From NCBI GenBank assembly GCA_963709875.1, contig CAVPYB010000010.1, positions 186,001 to 250,000 on the forward strand: a stretch of DNA of 64,000 bases. Direction: 5' to 3'. Origin of the DNA: JAQBDA01 sp963709875. Lineage in GTDB: Bacteria; Chloroflexota; Anaerolineae; Anaerolineales; UBA4823. The stretch's first letter is position 1. Each line of letters starts with the position of its first letter. A program made the translations under genes and the position numbers. The notes beneath the pieces were generated by a model. That model was not told where the DNA came from. It did not search any database and saw only the letters and a program-made list of their open reading frames with translations. Below are positions 1 through 7,497 of the stretch, one piece after another.

Positions 1-954
1 TGCCAGATTGGCCACCGCGTGGGCATTCAACTCCTGATCGGCGTCCACCTCGTAGCCATGTTTTTCGGCAAACTCGTGCGCCACGCCCAGCGCTTCGCTA
101 TATGCCACCAGCAATACACCCATGGCGGGCAGCACCATCGCCAGGTAAGTCACAAGCGGCACTTTTGGTATAGTCAGCGACGGCAACCCCTGCGGCAGCG
201 TGCCCACGATCTCTACGCCATACCTGCCATGGAGATCCAGCACTGCACTCAACCCGATGGCGGCGAACAGCACCACCAGGCCAGCTGGGATCTTCTTGTT
301 CCAACGCGGCAGCAAGAAAAGCAGAGCCAGAGCAAGTGCTCCTATCCCAAAGGTTACCCAGTTGGCCTGAGGTAGCTCCTTAATAATCCCCGCTAACTTC
401 TCCACCGTATTACCCTCGGGTTTGGGAATACCAAAGAGCTTATTCAGCTGTCCCACCGCCACAAAGATGGCGAGTCCCATCACGAAGCCATCCATCACAG
501 GCTTGGAAAGGAACTGCGTTATGAAACCCAGCCGAGCCAGACCCGCCGCCAGGAAGACGATGCCGACGACCAAGACAAAGGCTGTCGCATAAGCCTGATA
601 GGATTCAGGATTGGAGGCGGTCGTGGCTGCCGTAGCCACCAGAGCCGCCGCCACCGCCGAAGCGAGCAGCGCCGCTGAAGCCGAAGTGGCTTGCACTACC
701 AGGTGGCGCGAGGATCCGAGTAATGCGTAAACCAGAAGCGCTGCTACTAACGTGTAAAGACCAGCTTGCGGTGGCAACCCGGCGATCCCCGCATAGGCCA
801 TGCCCTCCGGTACTACCAGTCCCCACAGAGTGAGCCCGGCGATGATATCGAAGCGCAGCCAGGAACGGTCGTAGCGCGGCAGCCATGACAGAATGGGAAG
901 CAGGCGCGTGATTCCCGTTGAGCTTCTGGCGGTTTTATTTTGTATTGTCGACAT
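1..954 (-). CDS. SulP family anion permease, N-terminal part (runs off the window)
   Basis: Membrane carrier of the SulP family (sulfate, bicarbonate or other anions, often with Na+ or H+). The frame read leftward from the ATG at 954 opens with MSTIQNKTA, then a typical SulP first half: a charged stretch with WLPRYDRSWLR before the first helix, VVPEGMAYAGIAGLPPQAGLY in helices 1-2, and LGSSRHLVVQATSA. The far end at position 1 reads SEALGVAHEFAEKHGYEV then QELNAHAVANLA, which matches the SulP centre. About 318 codons are present; the remaining helices and the STAS domain would lie left of the window. GGAGGT lies a few bases before the start. It follows the BASS gene by 16 bp on the same strand, so the two are probably cotranscribed. 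The substrate cannot be told from sequence. The frame was checked at both ends, not at every codon. Confidence 0.88.
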   Translation of the reverse strand, partial: MSTIQNKTARSSTGITRLLPILSWLPRYDRSWLRFDIIAGLTLWGLVVPEGMAYAGIAGLPPQAGLYTLVAALLVYALLGSSRHLVVQATSASAALLASAVAAALVATAATTASNPESYQAYATAFVLVVGIVFLAAGLARLGFITQFLSKPVMDGFVMGLAIFVAVGQLNKLFGIPKPEGNTVEKLAGIIKELPQANWVTFGIGALALALLFLLPRWNKKIPAGLVVLFAAIGLSAVLDLHGRYGVEIVGTLPQGLPSLTIPKVPLVTYLAMVLPAMGVLLVAYSEALGVAHEFAEKHGYEVDADQELNAHAVANLA

Positions 955-970
955 AGCACCTCCTAAAAAC

Positions 971-1855
971 CTATGCTATAAGGTCAGCTTTGTCGGATGT
1001 AGATACCGTAGCTTGAGCACGCGCACCCATGCGCTTTGCCGCCGGCAGCAGGACCAGCAGCAAGAGGATGGAAGCCACCAGGATGAACGATAACGTATCC
1101 CCTTCAGTAAAGTTCTGGGCAGCCACCACAATCGCTGCCGATATGTTGCGCTGCGCTGTGCCCAACCCCATTACACTGCGTACATCAGGATCGCGTCCAC
1201 CCAGGAGCAAACCGATCAGCAGACACCCGACGATGAAGATCAACAGCGCCAGGAGACCATTCGACCCGATCAGGCTGAGGATATTGGAGGCGTTCAACCC
1301 CAATCCCACCACCAGCAGAACCAGGATCGCCAGGCTGGAGATCTTGTTCATCACCGGCTGCCAGTGAGCGGCGATATCGGGTGAATGCGATTTGATCAGC
1401 AAGCCGATCGCCAGCGGGATAAGCATCAGCACGATCAGCGATTGGGCGATGTCCCACGGGTTGATCGACACGCCTGGCAGCAGCAATGGCAAGACGATGG
1501 GCAGGTAGAAAATGGTAACCACCATCAGCAGCACCATCAGACCGACGCCAAAGGCGACATCCCCTTTGGCGCCTTGCACCAGCTTGGGCAGGAAAGGCGC
1601 CCCGGCAGCCGTAGCCAGTACAATCAAGCCGATTTGCAGCGACTGCTCGAGCGGGATCACCAGGGTAATGAAGTATGCCAGCAGTGGTACCAGCACAAAG
1701 TTTGCCAGCAGTGCCAGGATCACCAGCCGTGCAATTTTCAAAGGCTGGAGTATCTGTAGCATGGTCAGGCTCATACCCATCGCCAGCATGCTGGAGATCA
1801 CAAACAGAACTCCGGCTATCCCCGCTAGAGCCTGGAAAAAGTCAGTGATTGTCAT
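971..1855 (-). CDS. Bile acid:sodium symporter (BASS/SBF) family transporter
   Basis: A 294-residue polytopic protein with about nine hydrophobic segments and the BASS signature GLGTAQRNISAAIVVAAQNF near residues 230-250, plus the paired polar motif ATAAGAPFLPKL around residue 85. Family members use Na+ to import organic anions such as bile acids, pyruvate or pantoate. The substrate here is unknown. The length is normal for the family (about 290-320). The gene lies between a 41-residue membrane peptide upstream and a SulP anion permease 16 bp downstream. That suggests a small operon for anion uptake, possibly driven by the same ion gradient; this link is inference. Confidence 0.88.
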   Translation of the reverse strand: MTITDFFQALAGIAGVLFVISSMLAMGMSLTMLQILQPLKIARLVILALLANFVLVPLLAYFITLVIPLEQSLQIGLIVLATAAGAPFLPKLVQGAKGDVAFGVGLMVLLMVVTIFYLPIVLPLLLPGVSINPWDIAQSLIVLMLIPLAIGLLIKSHSPDIAAHWQPVMNKISSLAILVLLVVGLGLNASNILSLIGSNGLLALLIFIVGCLLIGLLLGGRDPDVRSVMGLGTAQRNISAAIVVAAQNFTEGDTLSFILVASILLLLVLLPAAKRMGARAQATVSTSDKADLIA

Positions 1856-1927
1856 GATTTCAAAGCTCCTATCGAAAGGGAGGGGCGAGCCGGATGGCGC
1901 CGGCTCACCTCGGAGTTATATCCTGGT

Positions 1928-2053
1928 TCATTGCCGCTGTCTTCGACCTCGAACGATAACCGGCGCACGCGCCAGTCGTCGGCCCAGCGGGCTTGCCACC
2001 AACACCAGGACCAGGATGCCTGCCCCGGCAATGATAGTTCCATATACAACCAT
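1928..2053 (-). CDS. Small single-helix membrane protein (41 aa), putative
   Basis: A short open frame starting with ATG at 2053 directly after a GGAAGGTGGAG ribosome-binding sequence. It encodes MVVYGTIIAGAGILVLVLVA, one hydrophobic helix, followed by a strongly basic tail rich in Arg (GRRLAR, RGRRQRQ), so the helix would sit N-out with its tail in the cytoplasm by the positive-inside rule. It ends 72 bp before the BASS transporter start on the same strand. Small helices of this kind often accompany transporters. I do not recognise a named family. The evidence is the good start site, composition and position; a non-coding leader is the alternative. Confidence 0.4.
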   Translation of the reverse strand: MVVYGTIIAGAGILVLVLVASPLGRRLARAPVIVRGRRQRQ

Positions 2054-2109
2054 CTCCACCTTCCTTATTTCACACGTACTGAGCAGCAATTATCCAAGCA
2101 TGCAAACGC

Positions 2110-2427
2110 TCAGACTGACAACAGCTTACCCTTGGCAGCGGCAAACTCTTCATCGGTCAGCACGCCCGCATTGTGAAGCTGGGAGAGCTGCTGCAGCTGG
2201 GCGGTCAGGTCCGGCGCAGGCGCCTGCTGGGGTGGAGCCTCGTCTTCGTACTCTTCCTCTGGATAATATTCTTCTTCCTCGTACTGCTGCTGCTGTTGGG
2301 CATCTTGCGCTGCCCACTTCTGGTTTTGGTGGTGGTGGACCGCACCAGCAGTGCCAGCGATGACTGCCGTGCCTACTGCGGCACGCGCCACTCTCCTTCT
2401 TCTCATTACTCTTCTTGCTCTAGGCAT
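2110..2427 (-). CDS. SHOCT-domain protein with Gln/Glu-rich linker
   Basis: A 105-residue protein. Residues 1-15 are highly basic (PRARRVMRRRRVAR) and are followed by a short hydrophobic Ala/Gly/Val stretch (residues 15-30), then a Gln and Glu/Tyr-rich low-complexity linker, then a C-terminal SHOCT motif (LTAQLQQLSQLHNAGVLTDE with EFAAAKGKLL after it). SHOCT is a short helical domain found at the C-terminus of many small bacterial proteins and is thought to mediate oligomerisation. The gene sits 44 bp downstream of the DUF6325 gene on the same strand, a pairing common in other bacteria. Its function is unknown. Confidence 0.75.
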   Translation of the reverse strand: MPRARRVMRRRRVARAAVGTAVIAGTAGAVHHHQNQKWAAQDAQQQQQYEEEEYYPEEEYEDEAPPQQAPAPDLTAQLQQLSQLHNAGVLTDEEFAAAKGKLLSV

Positions 2428-2471
2428 TTCGACCTCCTATACTATTCGTTTGGATTAAGTTCCGGTCCCGG

Positions 2472-2927
2472 CTACGCATCAGCGGCTGCCTCAGCGGCCG
2501 ATTCGGCTTGGGCGAAGATCTGCATGGTTTCGTTCACCACCTCGAAGGGGATGCGGTCATACATCACCATCCGGCCGCTAGAACGGGTTACTGCTTCCCC
2601 GAATTTGATCGCCCACAGGTTTTCAAATAACAGCAGCGCGGCGGTGGTATTAGCTTCCATCGCCTCGGCAATCATCTCGATATCTTCAACCTGGATGATG
2701 CCGCTGATCTCCATTTCGAGTGGATCGAAAACAGCCAGTATATCGGGAGCCAGCTCCTCGATCTCCAGCACCTCGTGGTTGCCATCCTCATCCTTGAGGA
2801 TGATGACCAGGTCGATGATGCGGACGATCTTGTCTTCTACCAGCTTGATCAATTCGGACATGCCTTCTCCGGTGAGCTGGTCGGTCTTGAATTCGATTGC
2901 GAGAAAGTCGATCGGACCGTATGTCAT
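2472..2927 (-). CDS. DUF6325 family protein
   Basis: A 151-residue acidic soluble protein. It begins MTYGPIDFLAIEFKTDQLTG, the family hallmark (GPxDxLxIEF), continues with MSELIKLVEDKIVRIIDLV and an ELAPDILAVFDPLEMEISG segment, and has the late motif TTAALLLFENLWAIKF. It pairs with a SHOCT protein immediately downstream, as often seen for this family; the partner may be a membrane or stress-response factor. No enzymatic residues are evident and no function is established. The strong GGAGAGAACC sequence before the ATG supports the start. Confidence 0.78.
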   Translation of the reverse strand: MTYGPIDFLAIEFKTDQLTGEGMSELIKLVEDKIVRIIDLVIILKDEDGNHEVLEIEELAPDILAVFDPLEMEISGIIQVEDIEMIAEAMEANTTAALLLFENLWAIKFGEAVTRSSGRMVMYDRIPFEVVNETMQIFAQAESAAEAAADA

Positions 2928-2973
2928 TGGTTCTCTCCTTTCGTCATAAAGAGTCGATTACAAAATTGGTGGC

Positions 2974-3020
2974 AGGGTGAGGGAGTTTGGTGGTAATGCC
3001 AACCCAAACTCCCTCACCCT
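2974..3020. terminator. 17-bp stem-loop between two minus-strand genes
   Basis: Perfect 17-bp inverted repeat (AGGGTGAGGGAGTTTGG at 2974-2990 and its complement at 3004-3020) with a 13-base loop. It lies just after the stop of the 99-residue membrane protein gene (3042) and upstream of DUF6325. There is no strong T tract on the minus strand. It may be a terminator or a dispersed palindrome. Confidence 0.5.
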
Positions 3021-3041
3021 AAAAATGTGCAGCTTACTGAT

Positions 3042-3341
3042 TTAAGGTGCGGATTCTGGGTAATATGGGACCTGCTGGCGGTTGTGGTAGCCTCCTACAT
3101 AGCTGGCGATGTCCGCTGCGATGCCCAACCCGAGCCAGAGCCAATCCCAGCCGTTCAACGGGAAGATCAGCACATACATCAAGGATGTCCACGGGGCAAA
3201 GATCAGACCCATCAGGCCAACCAACCAGGGGAAGTTGAAAGCTGCAAACGAGGCGCTCACCCGCAGCGGGGCGATCAGCCAGTAGACCAGAAAGCCCAGG
3301 CGTGGGCCAAAGAACACGAGTGCAGTGAAGAAACAACACAT
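3042..3341 (-). CDS. Small membrane protein (99 aa), unknown
   Basis: Three hydrophobic segments (about residues 1-25, 35-58 and 60-85) are followed by a short polar tail GGYHNRQQVPYYPESAP. Aromatic residues are frequent (Phe, Trp, Tyr). A GGAGGATTGCGAA sequence precedes the ATG. No family was recognised. It is in a row of single short minus-strand genes, each separated by hairpins, that includes SHOCT, DUF6325 and LURP-one-related proteins, so a membrane-stress role is possible but unproven. Confidence 0.6.
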   Translation of the reverse strand: MCCFFTALVFFGPRLGFLVYWLIAPLRVSASFAAFNFPWLVGLMGLIFAPWTSLMYVLIFPLNGWDWLWLGLGIAADIASYVGGYHNRQQVPYYPESAP

Positions 3342-3370
3342 TTCGCAATCCTCCTATATCATTGATTATT

Positions 3371-3396
3371 CCCGGACTGGCGACCGCCAGTCCGGG
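3371..3396. terminator. GC-rich hairpin with flanking T tract
   Basis: Stem CCCGGACTGGC (3371-3381) and GCCAGTCCGGG (3386-3396) with a 4-base loop, followed by TTTTA on the plus strand. It lies just past the stop of the LURP-one-related gene (minus strand), so it probably ends that transcript. The T tract is on the opposite side, which makes direction uncertain. Confidence 0.5.
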
Positions 3397-3406
3397 TTTT
3401 ACCTCG

Positions 3407-3959
3407 CTAGCGGCCTTCGTGTGCCATCTCGTCGATGCACACTGCCACTGCCAGGATGATCACGTCGTCCTGGCCGGGATCGATGGCGACGCCGTAGCTG
3501 TCGCGCAGGCGGAACCATTTCTTGGAGACTTCCGCCACCTTGTCACGTCCTTCTCCAATGGTGTACTCGTGGTCTAATATGTTCCCTTTCACCTCCAAAT
3601 CTGGTCCGCCTTTGATCTTGACCACCCAGCGCTCGCGCACGGGGGTGATCAGGGCTTTCTTGACCATGGCAAGGTTCTCACCGTGCGGTCCTTCGATCTC
3701 CATGCTGTCTTTGACGCGCAGCATGCGCTCCTGGATCTTGGCAAGCTCGGTGCCGTGGGCATCCTCGAAGACCAATGTCTGGCGCACACGCAGTGCCTTG
3801 CCATCGATCTTGAAGACCTTCTGGCCGCTTGTCGTTCTCGATCCAGAAATCATCACCGATGGCGACCATCTTCTGGCGCATCTGGTAGTGGTTGCCGCCC
3901 CCGCCGCCCGGTCGTCCGAGCTGGCGGTCATCGCGTCGTTCTTGTCGTCTGCCTGGCAT
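3407..3959 (-). CDS. LURP-one-related (LOR) family protein, frame broken once
   Basis: LOR/Tubby-like beta-barrel proteins bind membranes or DNA in other organisms; the bacterial role is unknown. Read from ATG 3959 the protein begins MPGRRQERRDD, a Gly-rich spacer, then NHYQMRQKMVAIGDDFWIEND. The rest of the domain continues in another frame as SGQKVFKIDGKALRVRQTLV through KWFRLRDSYGVAID and DVIILAVAVCIDEMAHEGR. The two halves join at about 3831, where one extra A (GAC-A-AGC) breaks the frame. Both halves match the family in order, so this is one gene with a one-base indel, most likely a sequence error. The joined length (about 184 residues) fits the family. Confidence 0.82.
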
Positions 3960-4004
3960 AATTATTTCTCCTTTGTAGTATAACCCGCACTAGATTATCA
4001 ATTT

Positions 4005-4096
4005 AGAAGTTACGCAGTTCACGGGGTAATCGGGGGTGTTTTGGCGGGCACAGCCCGCCAAAACACCCCCAACCCTCCCCCAAGTGCGTAAGTCCT
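4005..4096. repeat. 92-bp MITE-like palindromic element, copy 1
   Basis: Imperfect terminal inverted repeats (left AGAAGTTACGCAGTTCAC, right AAGTGCGTAAGTCCT) enclose a perfect 18-bp hairpin at 4032-4070 (GGGGGTGTTTTGGCGGGC, loop ACA). A second 92-bp copy in the reverse orientation lies at 30086-30177, a short copy without the hairpin at 24414-24468, and a hairpin-only copy at 12261-12299. It has no coding capacity. It sits between the LOR and SH3b genes and may also stop transcription. Confidence 0.75.
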
Positions 4097-4100
4097 ACAA

Positions 4101-5573
4101 TTATTGGACCGTGATGTAGACATAGAACTCGCACACCGGCTGGTTGCCCAGCACAACCTGCCACAGCTCGCCATACACACCCGGGTCGAACGGAGCGATC
4201 ATCGGCACGCTGAAGTTGTACGTCCAGCCGGGATCAACTGTATTGGTCAGGTCATAGCGGTCGGCGCCCTGGTGCAGGGGGACGTTCGCCGCCGCACCCA
4301 CGAATGCCAGGTCATACTCGCCGCTGTCCCATCGATCACTGCCGTTGTTCTGCAGCACCCAGGTTGTATCAAACGCCGTCCCGGCGGTAAAGACCGTGCC
4401 ATCCGCAGGTGTCTGCGATACCACCGCACATCCTGTCCCACCACTGGGCGGCGGGGTCGTTTCCACCACCGGCGGAGCGGGGGGCGATTGAACTACCGGG
4501 ACGGTCTGCGTATTCTGGGTCACTACCCAGCTGGCCGAGACCCAGCCAAAACCGCTCGGGGAGTATTGGGTGGCGATGATCACCTGCCACCAGGCGCCAT
4601 CCGCGCTCACCCCGCTGACCTCACCCGAGGCGCCTGCCGGGGCAACCACCAGCACCGGGAAGTTCGTCCCCGGACCGCTGCGCACGTTGACCGGCTCGAT
4701 GGCTGTGGCTACCGGCGCTCCAGCTGGCGGAGCAGGAGGCGGAGCAGACACCGGCGCAGCAGGCATGGCGATCGTTTGCACGCCTTCGACATTGCTGGCC
4801 TGGGTGTATTGTGCCATCACCCAGCCGTAGCCCGCTCCGACGTTCTGCGGGTTGAGGCGCACCACCCACCACAGCCCATCCTCGCTCACCCCGATCACCC
4901 GGCCGGTTGCGCCGGTCTGGGCGATGCCGTATGCCGGGAAGTTGGTGGCCGGGCCGGTGCGCACGTACACGTTGGCGAGAGCGACTGCCTGCGGGTCATC
5001 CGGTCCGGGTGCGACGAACTCGACCGTGGCAGGTACCGGCGGCGTAGGCAGCACGGGTACACCGTCCGCATTGGCTACCGTCACCCAGCCGGCGCTGACC
5101 CAGCCGTTGCCATCCGGGGCAACCGGCACGCTGATCGCCCACCACAACCCGTCTTCGCTCTTGCCGGTGACCAAGGCGGTCCGCCCGCCCAGGAAGGTGG
5201 CATACACCACGTAATTCGTTCCCGGTCCGCTGAAGATGGTCGTGTTGAAGTTGGCGATGGCTGAAGGCTCACCCGGAGCTGCAGTGGGTACTACTGCCAC
5301 CGGGATGCTCGGATCAGGGGTTGGACCGGGTGGAGGCGCAGCTTCGGTAGGCGCCACCGTAGGTACTGCCGTGGGTGGGGGCGCCTGGGTCGGCGGCGGG
5401 GGTGCGTTCTGGGTCAGGTCCGCCACCACGGTTTGGGCTGCCTGGGTCTGGATCAGGGTTGTATCCTGGGTTGGGGCAGGTGTGGCTGCGCCACCACAGG
5501 CGCTCAGTACCAGGGCCAGCACCGTCACGACAACCAGCATCAGATAGGTTTTCTTGCTCAGTAAGGTTTGCAT
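4101..5573 (-). CDS. Lipoprotein with three SH3b repeats and an NBR1-type Ig domain
   Basis: A 490-residue surface lipoprotein. The signal peptide ends in LVLSACGG with the lipobox Cys at residue 26, followed by a Thr/Gln/Pro/Ala-rich linker to about residue 105. Three bacterial SH3 domains follow, each with a version of the xVRSGPGTNFPV motif and a GLWW or GAWW core ending in GWV (roughly residues 105-180, 195-270 and 290-365). After a Pro-rich spacer, the C-terminal 95 residues have the NBR1-like Ig fold signature (TWVLQNNGSDRWDSG, then VPMIAPFDPGVYGELWQVV). Such proteins are common in Anaerolineae and probably bind cell-wall or other surface polymers. It is a single gene flanked by palindromes. 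Confidence 0.85.
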   Translation of the reverse strand: MQTLLSKKTYLMLVVVTVLALVLSACGGAATPAPTQDTTLIQTQAAQTVVADLTQNAPPPPTQAPPPTAVPTVAPTEAAPPPGPTPDPSIPVAVVPTAAPGEPSAIANFNTTIFSGPGTNYVVYATFLGGRTALVTGKSEDGLWWAISVPVAPDGNGWVSAGWVTVANADGVPVLPTPPVPATVEFVAPGPDDPQAVALANVYVRTGPATNFPAYGIAQTGATGRVIGVSEDGLWWVVRLNPQNVGAGYGWVMAQYTQASNVEGVQTIAMPAAPVSAPPPAPPAGAPVATAIEPVNVRSGPGTNFPVLVVAPAGASGEVSGVSADGAWWQVIIATQYSPSGFGWVSASWVVTQNTQTVPVVQSPPAPPVVETTPPPSGGTGCAVVSQTPADGTVFTAGTAFDTTWVLQNNGSDRWDSGEYDLAFVGAAANVPLHQGADRYDLTNTVDPGWTYNFSVPMIAPFDPGVYGELWQVVLGNQPVCEFYVYITVQ

Positions 5574-5589
5574 GATCTGTAAATCTCCC

Positions 5590-5624
5590 AGCCCGGCAGG
5601 AGCTGAAATATGCCCTGCCGGGCT
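5590..5624. terminator. Stem-loop after the DUF1269 gene
   Basis: Perfect 11-bp stem (AGCCCGGCAGG at 5590-5600 and CCTGCCGGGCT at 5614-5624) with a 13-base loop. It lies 11 bp past the stop of the minus-strand DUF1269 gene and just upstream of the SH3b gene. No clear T tract is present. Confidence 0.5.
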
Positions 5625-5634
5625 GATAAGTGAA

Positions 5635-6123
5635 CTATTCCTCTGCGAAGGCAGCCATCAGCTGCTCTTCCTGTTCTTTGGTCAGGTTGGAGGCGATCAG
5701 CTCGAAATTGAAGCCCTTGAGCTCGTCGAGCACCTTGTCCTGCACGGCGTCGCTGGTCAGCAGGAACAGCGCCGAGGTGCCCTCGGTGACCTTCTCGCGG
5801 GTCTGCTTGATGAAGTTGTCGTCGATGCCGTAATCGGCCATCTTGCCGCCCAGGGCGCCCATGGCAGCGCCGACTGCCAGACCAAAGAACGGCACGAAGA
5901 AGATCAGCCCGAACAGCATGCCCCAGAAGGCGCCCTGCATGGCGCCCATACCTGCCATGCTGACCAGCTGCTTGGTCTTGGGCTTATCCTTGCCTTCCGG
6001 CCAGGTGACGATGGCTGCGTCCTGGACGGTGATCAGCTGCATCTTCTGCAGGGACTGGACCTTGTCCAGCATCTGCTGCGCCCCTTCCGGGGTGGAAAAC
6101 TTGAGTGCGGTTAGTGTTGCCAT
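5635..6123 (-). CDS. DUF1269 family membrane protein
   Basis: A 162-residue protein of the DUF1269 family. The N-terminal 60 residues resemble a small alpha/beta domain (ATLTALKFSTPEGAQQMLDK, then DAAIVTWPEGKDKPKTKQL). A Gly/Met/Phe-rich hydrophobic hairpin follows (GAMQGAFWGMLFGLIFFVPF, GLAVGAAMGALGGKMADYGI), then a soluble tail typical of the family (FIKQTREKVTEGTSALFLLT). The Gly-rich membrane segments resemble glycine-zipper proteins. The role is unknown. It appears monocistronic, with a hairpin after the stop. Confidence 0.85.
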   Translation of the reverse strand: MATLTALKFSTPEGAQQMLDKVQSLQKMQLITVQDAAIVTWPEGKDKPKTKQLVSMAGMGAMQGAFWGMLFGLIFFVPFFGLAVGAAMGALGGKMADYGIDDNFIKQTREKVTEGTSALFLLTSDAVQDKVLDELKGFNFELIASNLTKEQEEQLMAAFAEE

Positions 6124-6210
6124 AAATTTCTCCTATCCTTGTAGATTCAGATTTCATTCATTGTCCGAGATAATATTAGGCTCACGCTTATATTTTCTTT
6201 TCACGCCCTC

Positions 6211-6573
6211 CTACTTGACCAGATTGGCATAATCTTGTAATTTTTCCACTAGCCAGGCCGGATCGTCCAATTTACTTACGAAGGTATCGGCACCGGCGTT
6301 CAGCAGCAATCTGCCACGTGCAAAATCGCTGCTCATCAAACAGATGATCGGTCTGGGCACGAGTGCATGCAGACCGGAAATCAGGTCCACGATGGGGAGA
6401 CCGGGCAGCTCGGCATCGATAAGGATCAGATCTGGGGAGTGCTTTTCCGCCTGCACGAGCAATCCCTGTGCGTCCACCGCCGCCCCAACCAGATCGAAGT
6501 CTGGGTGCTCCTTGAGCAGCATATCAAGCGCCAGACGAGGTTGTTCGTGGTGATCTGCCAGAATTATCTGCAT
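6211..6573 (-). CDS. Stand-alone response regulator receiver domain
   Basis: A 120-residue CheY-like receiver without an output domain. Acidic residues are replaced in part near the N-terminus (LADHHEQ), while the phospho-acceptor Asp lies in LILIDAELPGLP near residue 54 and the conserved Lys in VSKLDDPAW near residue 102. Single-domain receivers relay or titrate phosphate. It lies about 270 bp downstream of the NarL-type regulator at 6845-7495 and may receive signal from the same DISM kinase, which is inference. The modified acidic pocket (DHH rather than DDH or DDD) may weaken Mg2+ binding. Confidence 0.78.
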   Translation of the reverse strand: MQIILADHHEQPRLALDMLLKEHPDFDLVGAAVDAQGLLVQAEKHSPDLILIDAELPGLPIVDLISGLHALVPRPIICLMSSDFARGRLLLNAGADTFVSKLDDPAWLVEKLQDYANLVK

Positions 6574-6844
6574 GGACCTTGACCCCAGATTTTCACAAGT
6601 AGCTTGTTTAACCTCAATTCGGGGTAGAATCCCACTTCCTAAGCCTAATCATGATGAAGCATATTGCCTGGGATTAACCTGGATATTGGTTCAATCACAA
6701 ATCTCTGTAAATTTAACTAATTAACTCCCTTTACGCATCATTCGTAAGGGGAGTTCGAGGTCTGGTTTTTTCTATCTGAAGGATAGATAGAACGGCTATC
6801 CAAAAGGATAGGTGCGGGGCATATTCAAAAAATAATTGAGGTAG

Positions 6845-7495
6845 CTAATGATCCCGATCTACAAGATCATGATCCAAAGCGATCGTGGCTGCCTCGACCC
6901 GGTTTTTTGCCCCCAGCTTTGTAAAGATGCTCGTCAGGTGGAACTTCACCGTTGCCAAACTGATCGAGAGCTGGTCGGCGATCTCGTTATTCGATGAACC
7001 GGCTGCCAGCAGTGTTAAGATCTCCCGCTCGCGATCGGTCAGGTCTGAGCCGATGCCCGTTCTCTGGCGGTTGGCTTGCACCAAAGCCTGGGTGGCTTCA
7101 GGAGCAAGGATCGAGAACCCACCGTGCGCAGCCCGGATTGCCTCGGCGAGCTCCTCGGCGGTTACATTCTTCAGCAGATAGCTCGTTGCGCCAGCTTGCA
7201 GCGCCTGCTGGACCAGGTCTTGCTCGTGGAAGCTTGTTAATATAATGACCTTCACGGGTTTACCAAGCTCCAGGATACGCCGCGTGGCTTCGCTGCCATC
7301 CATCAGCGGCATGACCATATCCATCAAGACAACATCCACCTCATGGGCAGCGCAGAGCTCCACAGCTTCAATGCCATTGTTCGCCTCACCGACTACTTCC
7401 ATCCAATCGTAAGCCAGGATGAAATCCTGCAGCCCACTGCGCACCATGGGATGGTCGTCGACAATTAAGACACGGATGGCTTGTGGTTCGGTCAT
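6845..7495 (-). CDS. NarL/FixJ-type response regulator
   Basis: A 216-residue two-domain regulator. The receiver has the acidic pair in LIVDDHPMVRSG, phospho-acceptor Asp in VDVVLMDMVMPLMDG and the Lys in SYLLKNVTAEE. The C-terminal LuxR/GerE helix-turn-helix has LTDREREILTLLAAGSSNNE followed by IADQLSISLATVKFHLTSIF. ATG 7495 is preferred over an upstream in-frame start because it follows GGGAGTTAACT and begins 2 bp after the stop of the upstream histidine kinase, so the two are translationally linked. It should be phosphorylated by that kinase. Its DNA targets are unknown. Confidence 0.9.
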   Translation of the reverse strand: MTEPQAIRVLIVDDHPMVRSGLQDFILAYDWMEVVGEANNGIEAVELCAAHEVDVVLMDMVMPLMDGSEATRRILELGKPVKVIILTSFHEQDLVQQALQAGATSYLLKNVTAEELAEAIRAAHGGFSILAPEATQALVQANRQRTGIGSDLTDREREILTLLAAGSSNNEIADQLSISLATVKFHLTSIFTKLGAKNRVEAATIALDHDLVDRDH

Positions 7496-7497
7496 AG

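Noticed and set aside
4104..5264. A 386-codon open frame on the plus strand opposite the SH3b/NBR1 lipoprotein gene
   Set aside because: It is the complement of a high-GC repeat-rich gene that has a signal peptide and known domains; the antisense product has no recognisable features.
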